Position numbers and translations under genes: made by a program. Under the pieces are notes generated by a model. It was not told the DNA's origin. It worked only from the letters and a program-made list of their open reading frames with translations, and did not search any database. Below are positions 45,921-53,709 of a stretch of 58,918 nt of DNA, one piece after another. The DNA is from Allomuricauda sp. Its GTDB lineage: Bacteria; Bacteroidota; Bacteroidia; Flavobacteriales; Flavobacteriaceae. Location: positions 1-58,918 of the forward strand of contig NZ_PABT01000022.1 in the NCBI RefSeq assembly GCF_002699205.1, in the 5' to 3' direction. Numbering within the stretch: position 1 is the first letter of the stretch; each line of letters opens with the position of its first letter.

Positions 45921-46727
45921 ATGAAGACGTTCCGACTTTTTACCCTACTGTTTTTGTCCCTTGCCGCGACCTATGGGCAAGGGGACACCTTGTATGTCAA
46001 CGGGACCCATGTCATGGCCCTGATATTCCCCGAGCCCGTTTTGCGGGCCGTCACCGGTCATCCCAATTATACCTTCGGTTATAGTACGGAGGCCCCGGAA
46101 AGACTTGGTCTGGTACAGGGGAACCCTGGCCCGGACAGCAATTTGTTGGTAGTGACCCGGGATGGATCGGTTTATTCCTACCCTCTCGTCTATCGGGAAC
46201 GGCTGGGGGAAAGCCATCGTTTTGTGGATCAAAAGGAGGCCATTGGGAATGTGTTTCCCCAAAAGCGTTTGGACGACATGGGCCAAAGGGAACAAAGAAA
46301 GCCCCGGACCGTCCCACCATCGGACAGTCTTCGGTACCAAAAGGCCTGTCGCCATTTTTTGGGACGGCGCACCAAAGCGCTCAGGTCCAAGCGAAAGGAT
46401 GGCATTGTTCTGCGGCTTGTTGGAGTGGATTATTACCAAAAAGAGACCTACATCACCCTTGAGGTCGAAAACAGAACGGCCATTGATCTCGAAATGGATG
46501 TTGTCCAGCTTTTCAAGGTGCATGGGAACCCAGGGAAAAGGTCCTCATATCAAAAACTGCCCCTTGAACCACTTTACAGGCACCGGATGCCTTCGAAGGT
46601 CGAAGTGGGCAAAGCGGAACGCTTTGTGTATGTGGTCCCCAAGTTTACCTTGGGGGACAATGAACGGCTGTGGGTGGAACTTCGGGAAAAACGGGGGAGC
46701 CGCCATATGGTGCTCCGGTCAAGGTGA
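45921..46727 (+). CDS. traN: TraN, DUF4138 conjugative protein
   Basis: A 268-residue exported protein (signal RLFTLLFLSLAATYG) of the DUF4138/TraN family, VirB9-like partner of TraM. The strand-rich segments GTHVMALIFPEPVLRAVTGHP and RDGSVYSYPLVYRERLGE and the C-terminal RMPSKVEVGKAERFVYVVPKFTLGDNERLWVELREK fit the family. It closes the transfer operon, 11 bp after traM. Twenty more open codons follow the stop in frame, with a CGYCG motif; see findings. Confidence 0.85.
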   Translation: MKTFRLFTLLFLSLAATYGQGDTLYVNGTHVMALIFPEPVLRAVTGHPNYTFGYSTEAPERLGLVQGNPGPDSNLLVVTRDGSVYSYPLVYRERLGESHRFVDQKEAIGNVFPQKRLDDMGQREQRKPRTVPPSDSLRYQKACRHFLGRRTKALRSKRKDGIVLRLVGVDYYQKETYITLEVENRTAIDLEMDVVQLFKVHGNPGKRSSYQKLPLEPLYRHRMPSKVEVGKAERFVYVVPKFTLGDNERLWVELREKRGSRHMVLRSR

Positions 46728-46821
46728 AGCCCAAAAGGCAGGGCCACCGGAACTGTGGCTACTGCGGTAAGTCAAGCAGTAGTTGCTGATGATGACAACA
46801 CAGAAACTGATGAGAATGACG

Positions 46822-47001
46822 ATGGATTATAATACCAAACCTGCCATTATTGGCGGTACTTTCTTTTCATCGATTGTTAATATTGGTGTTGCCGATTTGG
46901 TTACCACTATTGTTTTGGTATTTGTAGGGGCTTTGGTCAGTTTTATTGCCTCGATGTTATTCAAATTTATTATTAAGTTTCTTAAGAAACTCAAAATGTA
47001 A
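46822..47001 (+). CDS. Small membrane protein, unknown
   Basis: A 59-residue protein from ATG 46822 (earlier ATGs at 46783 and nearby are possible). One or two hydrophobic segments, IGVADLVTTIVLVFVGALVSFIASMLFKFI, end in a basic tail IIKFLKKLKM. AT-rich, unlike the transfer genes before it, and like the hip genes after it. Function unknown; such small proteins are common at the ends of flavobacterial cargo blocks. Confidence 0.5.
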   Translation: MDYNTKPAIIGGTFFSSIVNIGVADLVTTIVLVFVGALVSFIASMLFKFIIKFLKKLKM

Positions 47002-47075
47002 ATATAGGCCTAGGATCTTTCTGGGCTTTCTTATGCTTAACCTTTTCAGTCAATTATAAAGTCTATATTTCAATT

Positions 47076-47175
47076 TTATATGTAAAAGCATATAATTAAA
47101 TATTTTTTACTAAAATTATATGTAAAAGCATATAATTACGTATTTTTGTTTGAAATTATATGTAAAAGCATATAA
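47076..47175. promoter_or_regulatory. Three 20-bp palindromic operators, 40-bp spacing, before hipB
   Basis: The palindrome TTATATG-N6-CATATAA occurs three times, at 47076-47095, 47116-47135 and 47156-47175, exactly 40 bp apart with identical N6 (TAAAAG). It ends 17 bp before the hipB start. This is the arrangement of operators bound by HipB dimers. A possible promoter, TTTG 47149-47152 with TATAATTA at 47171-47178, overlaps the third operator. Confidence 0.85.
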
Positions 47176-47192
47176 TTAAATATCAAATTAAG

Positions 47193-47411
47193 ATGAAATC
47201 ATTAGCGGAATTTGTTAAAGAACGAAGAAAAGAAGTTGGGCTCACACAAGAAGAGTTTGCCGATAGAGCTGGTGTAGCTTTAACCGTAGTACGAAAAATA
47301 GAACAAGGTAAAACCAAGCTTAACATGGAAAAGGTTAATCTTGTCCTTGCTATGTTTGGACATGAATTAGCTCCTGTGAACAGTAAAGCATTGAATGATG
47401 AGACAAGGTAA
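47193..47411 (+). CDS. hipB: HipB-like helix-turn-helix antitoxin/regulator
   Basis: A 72-residue XRE-family protein: VKERRKEVGLTQEEFADRAGVALTVVRKIEQGKTKLNMEKVNLVLAMFGHELAPV. It is the DNA-binding partner of a HipA-like kinase; here it probably binds the three operators just upstream as a repressor. Its stop lies inside the next gene, giving 17 bp of overlap. Same strand as hipS and hipT, AT-rich. Confidence 0.88.
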   Translation: MKSLAEFVKERRKEVGLTQEEFADRAGVALTVVRKIEQGKTKLNMEKVNLVLAMFGHELAPVNSKALNDETR

Positions 47412-47736
47412 TGTATATTATAAAGAATACTTGGCGGGAACTATTACGGAAACTGACGAAGGTGATTATGTTTTTCAGTATGATACAGCTTATGTAGAAG
47501 CTCATCCTTTTGAATTTATAACATTTACCATGCCTGTTAGGAATGAAGCTTATACTGATAATAAACTATTTCCTTTTTTTGAAGGTTTGATCCCTGAAGG
47601 TTGGTTACTGGATATTGCATCGAAAAACTGGAAAATAAACCGAAATGATCGTATGGGATTATTGTTAGCCTGTTGCCAGAATTGTATTGGGGCGGTAAGT
47701 GTTGTACCTAAAACTGATGACGATGAAAGTACATAA
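47395..47736 (+). CDS. HipS-like protein (HipA N-terminal subdomain)
   Basis: A 113-residue protein equal to the N-terminal subdomain of HipA as a separate gene: YLAGTITETDEGDYVFQYDTAYVEAHPFEFITFTMPVRNEAY and LFPFFEGLIPEGWLLDIASKNWKINRNDRMGLLLACCQNCIGAVSVVP. In HipBST systems this subunit (HipS) is the antitoxin for the kinase. Overlap with hipB implies coupling. Gap to the kinase gene is 81 bp. Confidence 0.85.
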   Translation: MMRQGNVYYKEYLAGTITETDEGDYVFQYDTAYVEAHPFEFITFTMPVRNEAYTDNKLFPFFEGLIPEGWLLDIASKNWKINRNDRMGLLLACCQNCIGAVSVVPKTDDDEST

Positions 47737-47817
47737 TGGGCATTAAGCTATTGGCTAATTATTAGCTTTGGAAATAATTAAATATTGACCATTTGTAGCT
47801 AACGAAATTTTAAATAG

Positions 47818-48756
47818 ATGAAGTGTAGGTGTTTGTATTGTTATGAGCCACTTGAAAATGAAACTGATTTTCATGAAAAATGTTCTATGGAATTCTTTGG
47901 TACTACAACACCTCCAATAATCCCCTATACTTTAGACCAAATGGCAGAATTGGCAAAGAGTGTTGTTGAGCACAGTGTTTCCGTACCAGGTGTGCAACCT
48001 AAATTATCGATGTCTTTGGTAAAAGAAACGCAAGAACAAGCCGATACACGGTTAACCGTTGTTGGTGCGCTTGGTGGCCAGTATATATTTAAACCACCAT
48101 CGCATCAATTTCCGGAAATGCCAGAGAACGAACATCTGACCATGCGGATTGCGGAAGCCTATGGTATAAGGGTTGTTCCCTCTAGTTTAATAAAACTGGC
48201 TTCTGGTGAATTGTCTTATGTTACCAAACGTATCGATAGGACTGAAAAAGGAAAGAAAATCCATATGTTGGATATGTTTCAGATTACAGAGGCTTTTGAT
48301 AAGTACAAAAGCTCCATGGAAAAAGTTGGTAAAGCTTTGGACAGTTATTCTAATAATACTTTGTTGGATAAAATCTTCTATTTTGAATTGGCGGTCTTTA
48401 GTTTTCTAACAGGAAACAATGATATGCACTTGAAAAACTTTTCCATGATAGAAAGTCCTTCGGGTTGGATATTGGCTCCTGCTTACGATTTGTTAAATGT
48501 GTCTATTGTTCTTCCTGAAGATACAGAGGAATTGGCACTTACTCTTGAAGGGAAAAAACGAAAACTTAAAAAAGTGCATTTTGAGCATTTAGGGCAAGGT
48601 CTTGGGTTAACTGAAAAGCAAATACAAGGTGTTTTTAAGCGTATGTTCAAAAACAAACCTAAAGCTATAAAATGGATTGACCATTCGTTTTTATCAAATG
48701 GTATGAAAGCTGCTTATAAGGCTATACTGGAAACAAGATATGAACGACTCACTTAA
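47818..48756 (+). CDS. HipT-like Ser/Thr kinase toxin (HipA core kinase)
   Basis: A 312-residue kinase of the HipA family lacking the N-terminal subdomain. A Cys/His cluster (CRCLYCYE ... FHEKC) precedes the fold. The loop HSVSVPGVQPKLS at about 52-64 is the HipA autophosphorylation region, with Ser55 aligned to HipA Ser150 and a S-x-S pair (53, 55) as in HipT. Catalytic loop NNDMHLKNF has Asp202; PAYDLLN has the metal Asp224. In known members the kinase phosphorylates a tRNA synthetase and stops growth; the target here is not known. Together the three genes form a tripartite toxin-antitoxin module. Confidence 0.87.
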   Translation: MKCRCLYCYEPLENETDFHEKCSMEFFGTTTPPIIPYTLDQMAELAKSVVEHSVSVPGVQPKLSMSLVKETQEQADTRLTVVGALGGQYIFKPPSHQFPEMPENEHLTMRIAEAYGIRVVPSSLIKLASGELSYVTKRIDRTEKGKKIHMLDMFQITEAFDKYKSSMEKVGKALDSYSNNTLLDKIFYFELAVFSFLTGNNDMHLKNFSMIESPSGWILAPAYDLLNVSIVLPEDTEELALTLEGKKRKLKKVHFEHLGQGLGLTEKQIQGVFKRMFKNKPKAIKWIDHSFLSNGMKAAYKAILETRYERLT

Positions 48757-48818
48757 CGGGGCAAAGTGTCGTAGGTGGAAGTGATTATTGATGTTAAGCG
48801 GTTGGAAAGATAAATAAA

Positions 48819-48846
48819 GGGCATTTTCTAAAAATGCTCTTTTTTT
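48819..48846 (+). terminator. Terminator after hipT
   Basis: GGGCATTTT (48819-48827) pairs with AAAATGCTC (48831-48839) with one G-U pair and a three-base loop, then seven T residues. It stops the hipBST transcript before the minus-strand mobilization genes. Confidence 0.8.
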
Positions 48847-49081
48847 ATGCGCGGTGTTGAGGTGGGTAAATGGAAAGGGCGATTCCCTGATAAGGGATTG
48901 GGCGAATGTAATGCATCCTACCGCAGACACAAGGCAATACATTAATAATTGCTGTAACCTACACCGTTGAAACGGGAGGAGGTCACTTTGATGAAGTTTT
49001 AGAAAAATGAGCAGTTCTATCTAGGGGTAGCTTACAGCATGACCTGGAATTGGATACTTGTGCGCGTTCATGGGACTGGCC
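48847..49081. other. Gene-free stretch between hipBST and mobilization genes
   Basis: About 235 bases (325 with the terminator) with no gene or clear structure recognised. It lies between the converging hipBST and mobilization operons, so it needs only terminators. Composition changes back to GC-richer here. Confidence 0.4.
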
Positions 49082-50710
49082 TCAGGACTTTTGAAACATC
49101 CTTTTGGCCTCCAGGTGGATCCGGTGGAAATTGGCCGTAATCTCTGGGCTGTCCGGTGCAAACCTGGGTCTGGGCAATGCCCTGGGGGCCATAGGGGAGG
49201 GAAAGCGCACCTTTCGGTCCTTTCCATCGGAAAATGCGATGAACTCCCCCTGTCGCAACCGGAAGAATTCCTCTGACCTCACTTTCCCCACCTCCCGTTC
49301 GGTGTTGGTGACCCGGGTATCTGGCGCTAAAAAATCCGTTTTTTTGCTCACACTCCGGATGGGTCTTTTGACCCGTTCGAAGAAGCGTTCATAGTAATGG
49401 GCGGTGTCCGGGTCGTTGGCCTTCCCAAAGAACTGGTAGGACAGGTTGGAGAGGATGGCCCTGCTGGCCCTGTCGCCGTACATCATATCGTTCTGGGCCT
49501 TGTCCTGCATCACGTAGACCGTTGTGATGTCGTAGCTCCGGAGGGTGGCCGGTATCCGGTGCATGTTGGGCAGCCGGATGGTCGGGGCCTCTTCCATCAA
49601 AACGAATGAATGCCTCTGTCCCCGAAGGCTCATCTGTTTGGTGACCGTATGGAGGACGGTGGCGATGACCGGGGAATAGGCGGTCTCGTACTTGGGGTGG
49701 TTGACAATGGAGAGGACGGCGGGGTGCTCGGGGTTGTTGATGTCCAGGTCCACTTCATCGGCGGACAGGGCCATGAAGATACGTTGGGTACTGATCTTTT
49801 TCAGGGCATTGGCCAGGGTGGAGAGTACCCCTGCGGTCTGTCGTTCGGATGCCCGGCCTGCGATAAAGGCATCGGCCATGGCCTTGGCCACGGGGTCCTT
49901 GCCAAGCCATTGGGCCAGATGTCCGGGTTCCAACAATTGGTACACGGCAATGAGGTGGGGGAGGGTGCAGTATTGGGGATGGTGGGTGCGCAGCATCCAG
50001 ATCATCGCGCCGAGGAGCCCTTCGACGGCATCGGTGAAGAACTTGGAGGGGCCTTGGGCAACGGGTTCGCGCTGTTCCAGCAGGTTTTCCAAGAGGACGC
50101 GTGAGACCTCGTTCACACTTTCTTCATCGGGCAGGTAACGGGGCGCAATGGGATTGACCCGTTGGTGTATGGTATCGAAGGACACGATATGGAACGGGAT
50201 CCCTTGGCCATGGAAGAGGGGGTGGGCCAGTTCGGTGATCTCAAAATGCTTGTAGTCGTGGATGACCCCGGAGAACCCGTGCTTTTGAAAGTGCCGTAAT
50301 AGGGCATAGACCACGGACTCCGTTTTCCCGCTTCCCGCCGAGCCGATGATGGACACCCCGCGGCGGATGTTCTTCAGGGTGATGGACCCGCTACGGAGTT
50401 GCAAGCGGGCTTGGTATTTCGGGGGCGCGGGGTCCTCGTCCTCCCGTATATGCAACAAAAGTCCCAACAGCATGTTCAGGAACAACGAGGGAAGCAGGGC
50501 ATATAGGAACAAAGGGACGGTTGCGGCCCGCCCCAATGAACAAGCCAACAAGGTACTTACCAATAGGAACAGTCCTGACAAAACCAGGAACCCCCACCGT
50601 TGGACATACTGGAACACCAGACAGCCCAATCCCAAAGGGAGGTACAGCAGCCACCAATGGCCGGTGAAAAAGGCATCGATGGGTTCCGGGAACTCCAAGG
50701 CCATGGGCAT
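49082..50710 (-). CDS. VirD4/TraD-type conjugation coupling protein
   Basis: A 542-residue type IV coupling protein. Hydrophobic helices near the N-terminus (WWLLYLPLGLGCLVFQYV, FLVLSGLFLLVSTLLACSL and VPLFLYALLPSLFLNMLLGLLL) precede the ATPase. Walker A, GSAGSGKTESVVYALL, is at about 122-137; SFVLMEEAPTIRLPN (Walker B) and YDITTVYVMQDKAQND follow. It links the relaxase-DNA complex to the TraG channel. Its start shares one base with the relaxase gene stop (ATGA-type overlap). Confidence 0.9.
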   Translation of the reverse strand: MPMALEFPEPIDAFFTGHWWLLYLPLGLGCLVFQYVQRWGFLVLSGLFLLVSTLLACSLGRAATVPLFLYALLPSLFLNMLLGLLLHIREDEDPAPPKYQARLQLRSGSITLKNIRRGVSIIGSAGSGKTESVVYALLRHFQKHGFSGVIHDYKHFEITELAHPLFHGQGIPFHIVSFDTIHQRVNPIAPRYLPDEESVNEVSRVLLENLLEQREPVAQGPSKFFTDAVEGLLGAMIWMLRTHHPQYCTLPHLIAVYQLLEPGHLAQWLGKDPVAKAMADAFIAGRASERQTAGVLSTLANALKKISTQRIFMALSADEVDLDINNPEHPAVLSIVNHPKYETAYSPVIATVLHTVTKQMSLRGQRHSFVLMEEAPTIRLPNMHRIPATLRSYDITTVYVMQDKAQNDMMYGDRASRAILSNLSYQFFGKANDPDTAHYYERFFERVKRPIRSVSKKTDFLAPDTRVTNTEREVGKVRSEEFFRLRQGEFIAFSDGKDRKVRFPSPMAPRALPRPRFAPDSPEITANFHRIHLEAKRMFQKS

Positions 50711-51735
50711 CAGATTTCGATGGAGCTGGCCTTTCGGGCCAGTGCGGCGGCCTTTTGCAGACGGGCGAGGGTCTTTCGGGCCATGGCCACTTTACTTTTG
50801 GGAATGTTGGGGAGCGGTACCTTGGCGCCGGTCTTGGACAGTAATTTGAGGGCCACGGCCCTTTTGGAGGCGGGCAGTCCCATCAGTTTGGCAAAATAGG
50901 CCCTGGGGTCCTGGTCAAGGGTCTTTCGGGCCCGATAGGATTCCACATAGTTGCGGTCGTAACGGAACATCCGGTCAAAGGTCTTTTCGGCCCTGTCAAA
51001 GAACTCGTCCCTACGGAACCCCCGCTTGACGGTCTGTCCATGGAGCTTGGCCTCGGATTCCCGGTAACTGCTGCCCGGGGACAGGCTGTAGGTGTTGGTG
51101 GCATCCTTGCGGCTCATCACGATGTGCACGTGCATTTGCGCCCCCGGTTTTTTCATGCCCTCCTCTATGGGCCTTCCATTGAGGCGGTGGGGCATTTGCC
51201 TTCGGAGCCGTTCGATGTTGCGCCGTATGTGCTCGGGGTTTTCCGTGAGTTCGCCGCGATTGGCCTTGGCCAGGTCGTTTTGGAGCTTGGCGATCTTGGC
51301 CCGATAGGGGCGGTTTTCCCGGATTTCCCTGTCCCGTCCGGAATAGGTCCGTTCCCTTTCTATCTTGGCAAAATACTTGAGCTGGTCCACATGGACGGGT
51401 TCCTTGCGGTGGAAGGAGGCGGCATAGTCCTTCATGATCTCCCGTACGTAGGCCTTGAGCTTTTCGGGGTCGTTCCCGATGGCGGCCAGTTCCCGTTGGC
51501 TTGGATTGACGGTCAGGGAATAGAACTTGGGCTCGTTTTGTTTGAGCCGGTCCGTATTGGCATCGATTTCCCGGACGACGGTCTTGGGATCGACCCGGTC
51601 CCGGTACTGGTCAAAAAAGGGTTCCTGTTCTTTTGTGGGGAGTTCTTGGTTCTCTTTTTCCAGATAGGCCACAAAATCGGCCGCACTTTGTGAAAAGGTC
51701 TCGCCGAGATGTTGTCGGGTAATGGTGATGTACAT
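50710..51735 (-). CDS. MobB-like relaxase (DUF5712-type)
   Basis: A 341-residue protein from ATG 51735 (an ATG at 51774 would overlap the next gene's end). N-terminal MYITITRQHLGETFSQSAADFVAYLEKENQ is typical of Bacteroidota MobB-like proteins. MHVHIVMSRKDATNTYSLSPG at about 200 carries an H-x-H metal pair expected in HUH relaxases, with SLSPG after it. Y residues of the catalytic step may be those at about 40-60 (EPFFDQYRDRVD). It would nick at oriT and lead the strand out. It is coupled by overlap to the coupling protein gene, and lies 2 bp after the BfmA-like gene. Confidence 0.78.
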   Translation of the reverse strand: MYITITRQHLGETFSQSAADFVAYLEKENQELPTKEQEPFFDQYRDRVDPKTVVREIDANTDRLKQNEPKFYSLTVNPSQRELAAIGNDPEKLKAYVREIMKDYAASFHRKEPVHVDQLKYFAKIERERTYSGRDREIRENRPYRAKIAKLQNDLAKANRGELTENPEHIRRNIERLRRQMPHRLNGRPIEEGMKKPGAQMHVHIVMSRKDATNTYSLSPGSSYRESEAKLHGQTVKRGFRRDEFFDRAEKTFDRMFRYDRNYVESYRARKTLDQDPRAYFAKLMGLPASKRAVALKLLSKTGAKVPLPNIPKSKVAMARKTLARLQKAAALARKASSIEI

Positions 51736-51737
51736 GG

Positions 51738-52325
51738 CTATGGTGTTTTGAATTGTTGTCGAAGTGTCTTCCATTCGGATAGGGTCATGTCCAATTGGAG
51801 GCGGGGGGCACCGAGGGCCGGTCGAACGACCTTGGTCCGATCAAGGAGTTGTTCCCGTATCCGTGTCTTGAGCTGTGCCAGTTCCCGTTCCAGGAGCTGG
51901 CGTTGTTTGCGTTCCTCGATCAGGGCGAACTCGGTATCGAGGTCCGTGCTTTGGATCTCTGGGATGACCAGGTCGCCTTCCATGGTCCCACCGTTCTCTT
52001 GGGCATTGGACAGGGGTCCCCCTTCAAAGAGCAGTTCCATCATGGCCTTGGTGGGCATGATGCCGTTCCTTTCCAGGTCCTTGATGACGGCGATGGTGGC
52101 ATTGTTGCGTTTGGCGGTAAAGTCACGGAACTTATGGAGGAAGTCCATGATCGGTTCCATGCGCCTGCCCAGGTTCTCATGGGGGGATATTTGGTTGTAC
52201 TCAAAGAAATCGAGCATCCCGGCTAGGGCCAGGCTGTGGGTCTTATAGTACATGCGGGAGAAGGACTGGAACCGCTTGGCGGTGTCCTTTTTGAAGCGTA
52301 TGTTGCTGAAACTTTCCGTTCCCAT
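51738..52325 (-). CDS. BfmA/BtgA-like mobilization protein
   Basis: A 195-residue protein from ATG 52325 (a TTG at 52352 would add nine residues). ESFSNIRFKKDTAKRFQSFSRMYYKTHSLALAGMLDFFEYNQI resembles the ribbon-helix-helix-type N-terminus of BfmA/BtgA mobilization proteins, which help the relaxase at oriT. The C-terminal half is a coiled coil (ALIEERKQRQLLERELAQLKTRIREQLLDR). Two copies of a 12-bp repeat (TTTGCCGCAAAT) stand just before the start, likely its own sites. Confidence 0.7.
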   Translation of the reverse strand: MGTESFSNIRFKKDTAKRFQSFSRMYYKTHSLALAGMLDFFEYNQISPHENLGRRMEPIMDFLHKFRDFTAKRNNATIAVIKDLERNGIMPTKAMMELLFEGGPLSNAQENGGTMEGDLVIPEIQSTDLDTEFALIEERKQRQLLERELAQLKTRIREQLLDRTKVVRPALGAPRLQLDMTLSEWKTLRQQFKTP

Positions 52326-52342
52326 GGGCTTTGTCTGTTTGG

Positions 52343-52396
52343 TTTGCCGCAAATCCGTGCCTGTTCATGGGGGTTTTGGGGCCATTTGCCGCAAAT
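52343..52396. repeat. Twin 12-bp repeats before the BfmA-like gene
   Basis: TTTGCCGCAAAT at 52343-52354 and again at 52385-52396, 42 bp apart. The second, with its preceding A, is a perfect palindrome ATTTGC-C-GCAAAT. They lie 18 and 60 bp before the gene start on the minus strand, suggesting an operator or a site for the mobilization protein. Confidence 0.6.
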
Positions 52397-52453
52397 TTCA
52401 GGGTCCCTAGGCTCTTTTGCAGCCAGTTTTTATTTGTAAAAATCAGTAAAACA

Positions 52454-52560
52454 AGGTTTTACGGTAAAAACAATGCGAGCAACACCGGCTTGCCGTGTTG
52501 CCCTCTTGCTATTCCTTTTGTGCGCGGCACAAAAACCACGGCCATACCAAGGTATTTCGT
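52454..52560. other. Candidate origin of transfer (oriT)
   Basis: Between the BfmA-like and radC genes lie several inverted repeats: near-perfect GTTTTAC/GTAAAAAC (52457-52472); GCAACAC-C-GGC / GCC-GTGTTGC (52479-52501, one bulge); TTTTGTGC-GCG-GCACAAAA (52516-52534, perfect); ATACC-AA-GGTAT (52544-52555). Clustered inverted repeats directly upstream of mobilization genes are the usual form of an oriT. The nic site cannot be stated. Confidence 0.55.
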
Positions 52561-52732
52561 AAGGGCGGTGGAACGAAAGGATCCCAAAATTTTAAGAAGG
52601 GGAAGCCTATGGAATTACGGGGTTTGCAGCAATGGCCCGGTCATGCTGGATTTTTTTTAATGGGGTAGGAACAAAGGCCGCCCCACCGGGATGGCCCCCA
52701 GATCATGGACTGCCGGGGAAGGGCGCAAGGGA

Positions 52733-53182
52733 TCAGAGCAGCCCGTTGTCCGCAAAGCTGAAGTAGTCCCCGTCGGGCACGATGATAAGGTGGTCGAGGA
52801 CCTTGATGTCGAAGAGTTCGGCCGCCCTTTTGATTTTTTGGGTCAGCTGTTTATCGGTCTGGCTGGGCCTGGGGTTGCCCGAGGGGTGGTTATGGGCCAG
52901 GATGATGGCCACGCTCAGGGTCTTGAGCACCACGGCAAACAGGATGCGCAGATCTACGATGGTGCCCGTGATGCCCCCATCGGAAACCTGATAGATGCCT
53001 TTGGCCCTGTTGGAGTTATTGAGCAATAGGACCTTGAAGGATTCTTTGAGCGCCAGGGTATCGGGGTCCCAGTTGGCGTGCAGCAGCCGGGCCGCACTAC
53101 GGGAAGAGGTCAATTGCGGGATATGGGCGGTTTGTTTATGCTCCCGGTAACTGATTTTTATTTCATTGACTTTAGGGTTCAT
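52733..53182 (-). CDS. radC: RadC/JAB-domain protein
   Basis: A 149-residue RadC-family protein made almost only of the JAB domain. AIILAHNHPSGNPRPSQTD at about 92-110 is the metal-binding JAMM core (H97-x-H99, S101, D110), with an upstream Glu expected near SFKVLLLNNSN. Such truncated RadC proteins are frequent on Bacteroidota conjugative elements, with unproven function. It lacks the N-terminal HhH part of chromosomal RadC. Confidence 0.85.
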   Translation of the reverse strand: MNPKVNEIKISYREHKQTAHIPQLTSSRSAARLLHANWDPDTLALKESFKVLLLNNSNRAKGIYQVSDGGITGTIVDLRILFAVVLKTLSVAIILAHNHPSGNPRPSQTDKQLTQKIKRAAELFDIKVLDHLIIVPDGDYFSFADNGLL

Positions 53183-53259
53183 TTTTCTGGGATTTAAGGG
53201 TTGGGGAAGATGGAAAGGGGGGATGTTCCAAGGGGTATTGGTACATCCCCTAGGCCATT

Positions 53260-53640
53260 TCAGTATTCGGAGGGCAATAGCAGGGTATTGTCCACAAAAT
53301 AGAGGCGGATCCGTTCCAAGGGAAAATCCGTGAAATGGTACTGTTGTCGGGCAAGGGTGGTACCGTTCCCGTCGGTGTAGGCGATCACGGCATCATGGCC
53401 GTGGGTTCCCGCTTCGGTTTTGGAACAGCGTTTAAAGTCGACGGTGATAAAACGGCTTTTGTCCCTTAGGCCCTTGCCCATGACGGAGGCATCGGTCAGC
53501 AGCCAAAAGGCCTTGGCGGTTTTGGCGAGGTATTGGATGCCCTCGGTATAGTATGTTCCACATAGGGGCAGGAGGTACCGTTTTCCGGAGCCCTGGAATC
53601 GGTCCAATTGTTCTTTGAGTCGTTGTGTGTTCGTTTCCAT
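53260..53640 (-). CDS. DUF6876-like protein
   Basis: A 126-residue protein. YLLPLCGTYYTEGIQYLAKTAKAFWLLTDASVMGKG and SRFITVDFKRCSKTEAGTHGHDAVIAYTDGNGTTLARQQYHFTDFPLERIRLYFVDNTLLLPSEY look like the DUF6876 family of small proteins found on Bacteroidota plasmids and conjugative elements. No catalytic residues are known. It is between radC and ssb on the same strand. Confidence 0.68.
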   Translation of the reverse strand: METNTQRLKEQLDRFQGSGKRYLLPLCGTYYTEGIQYLAKTAKAFWLLTDASVMGKGLRDKSRFITVDFKRCSKTEAGTHGHDAVIAYTDGNGTTLARQQYHFTDFPLERIRLYFVDNTLLLPSEY

Positions 53641-53709
53641 GGTTGCTGTATTAAGGTTGAAAAAAAAAGGAAAAGGAAGGGATGCCCTATGGTGGGCACC
53701 CCTTGGGTG

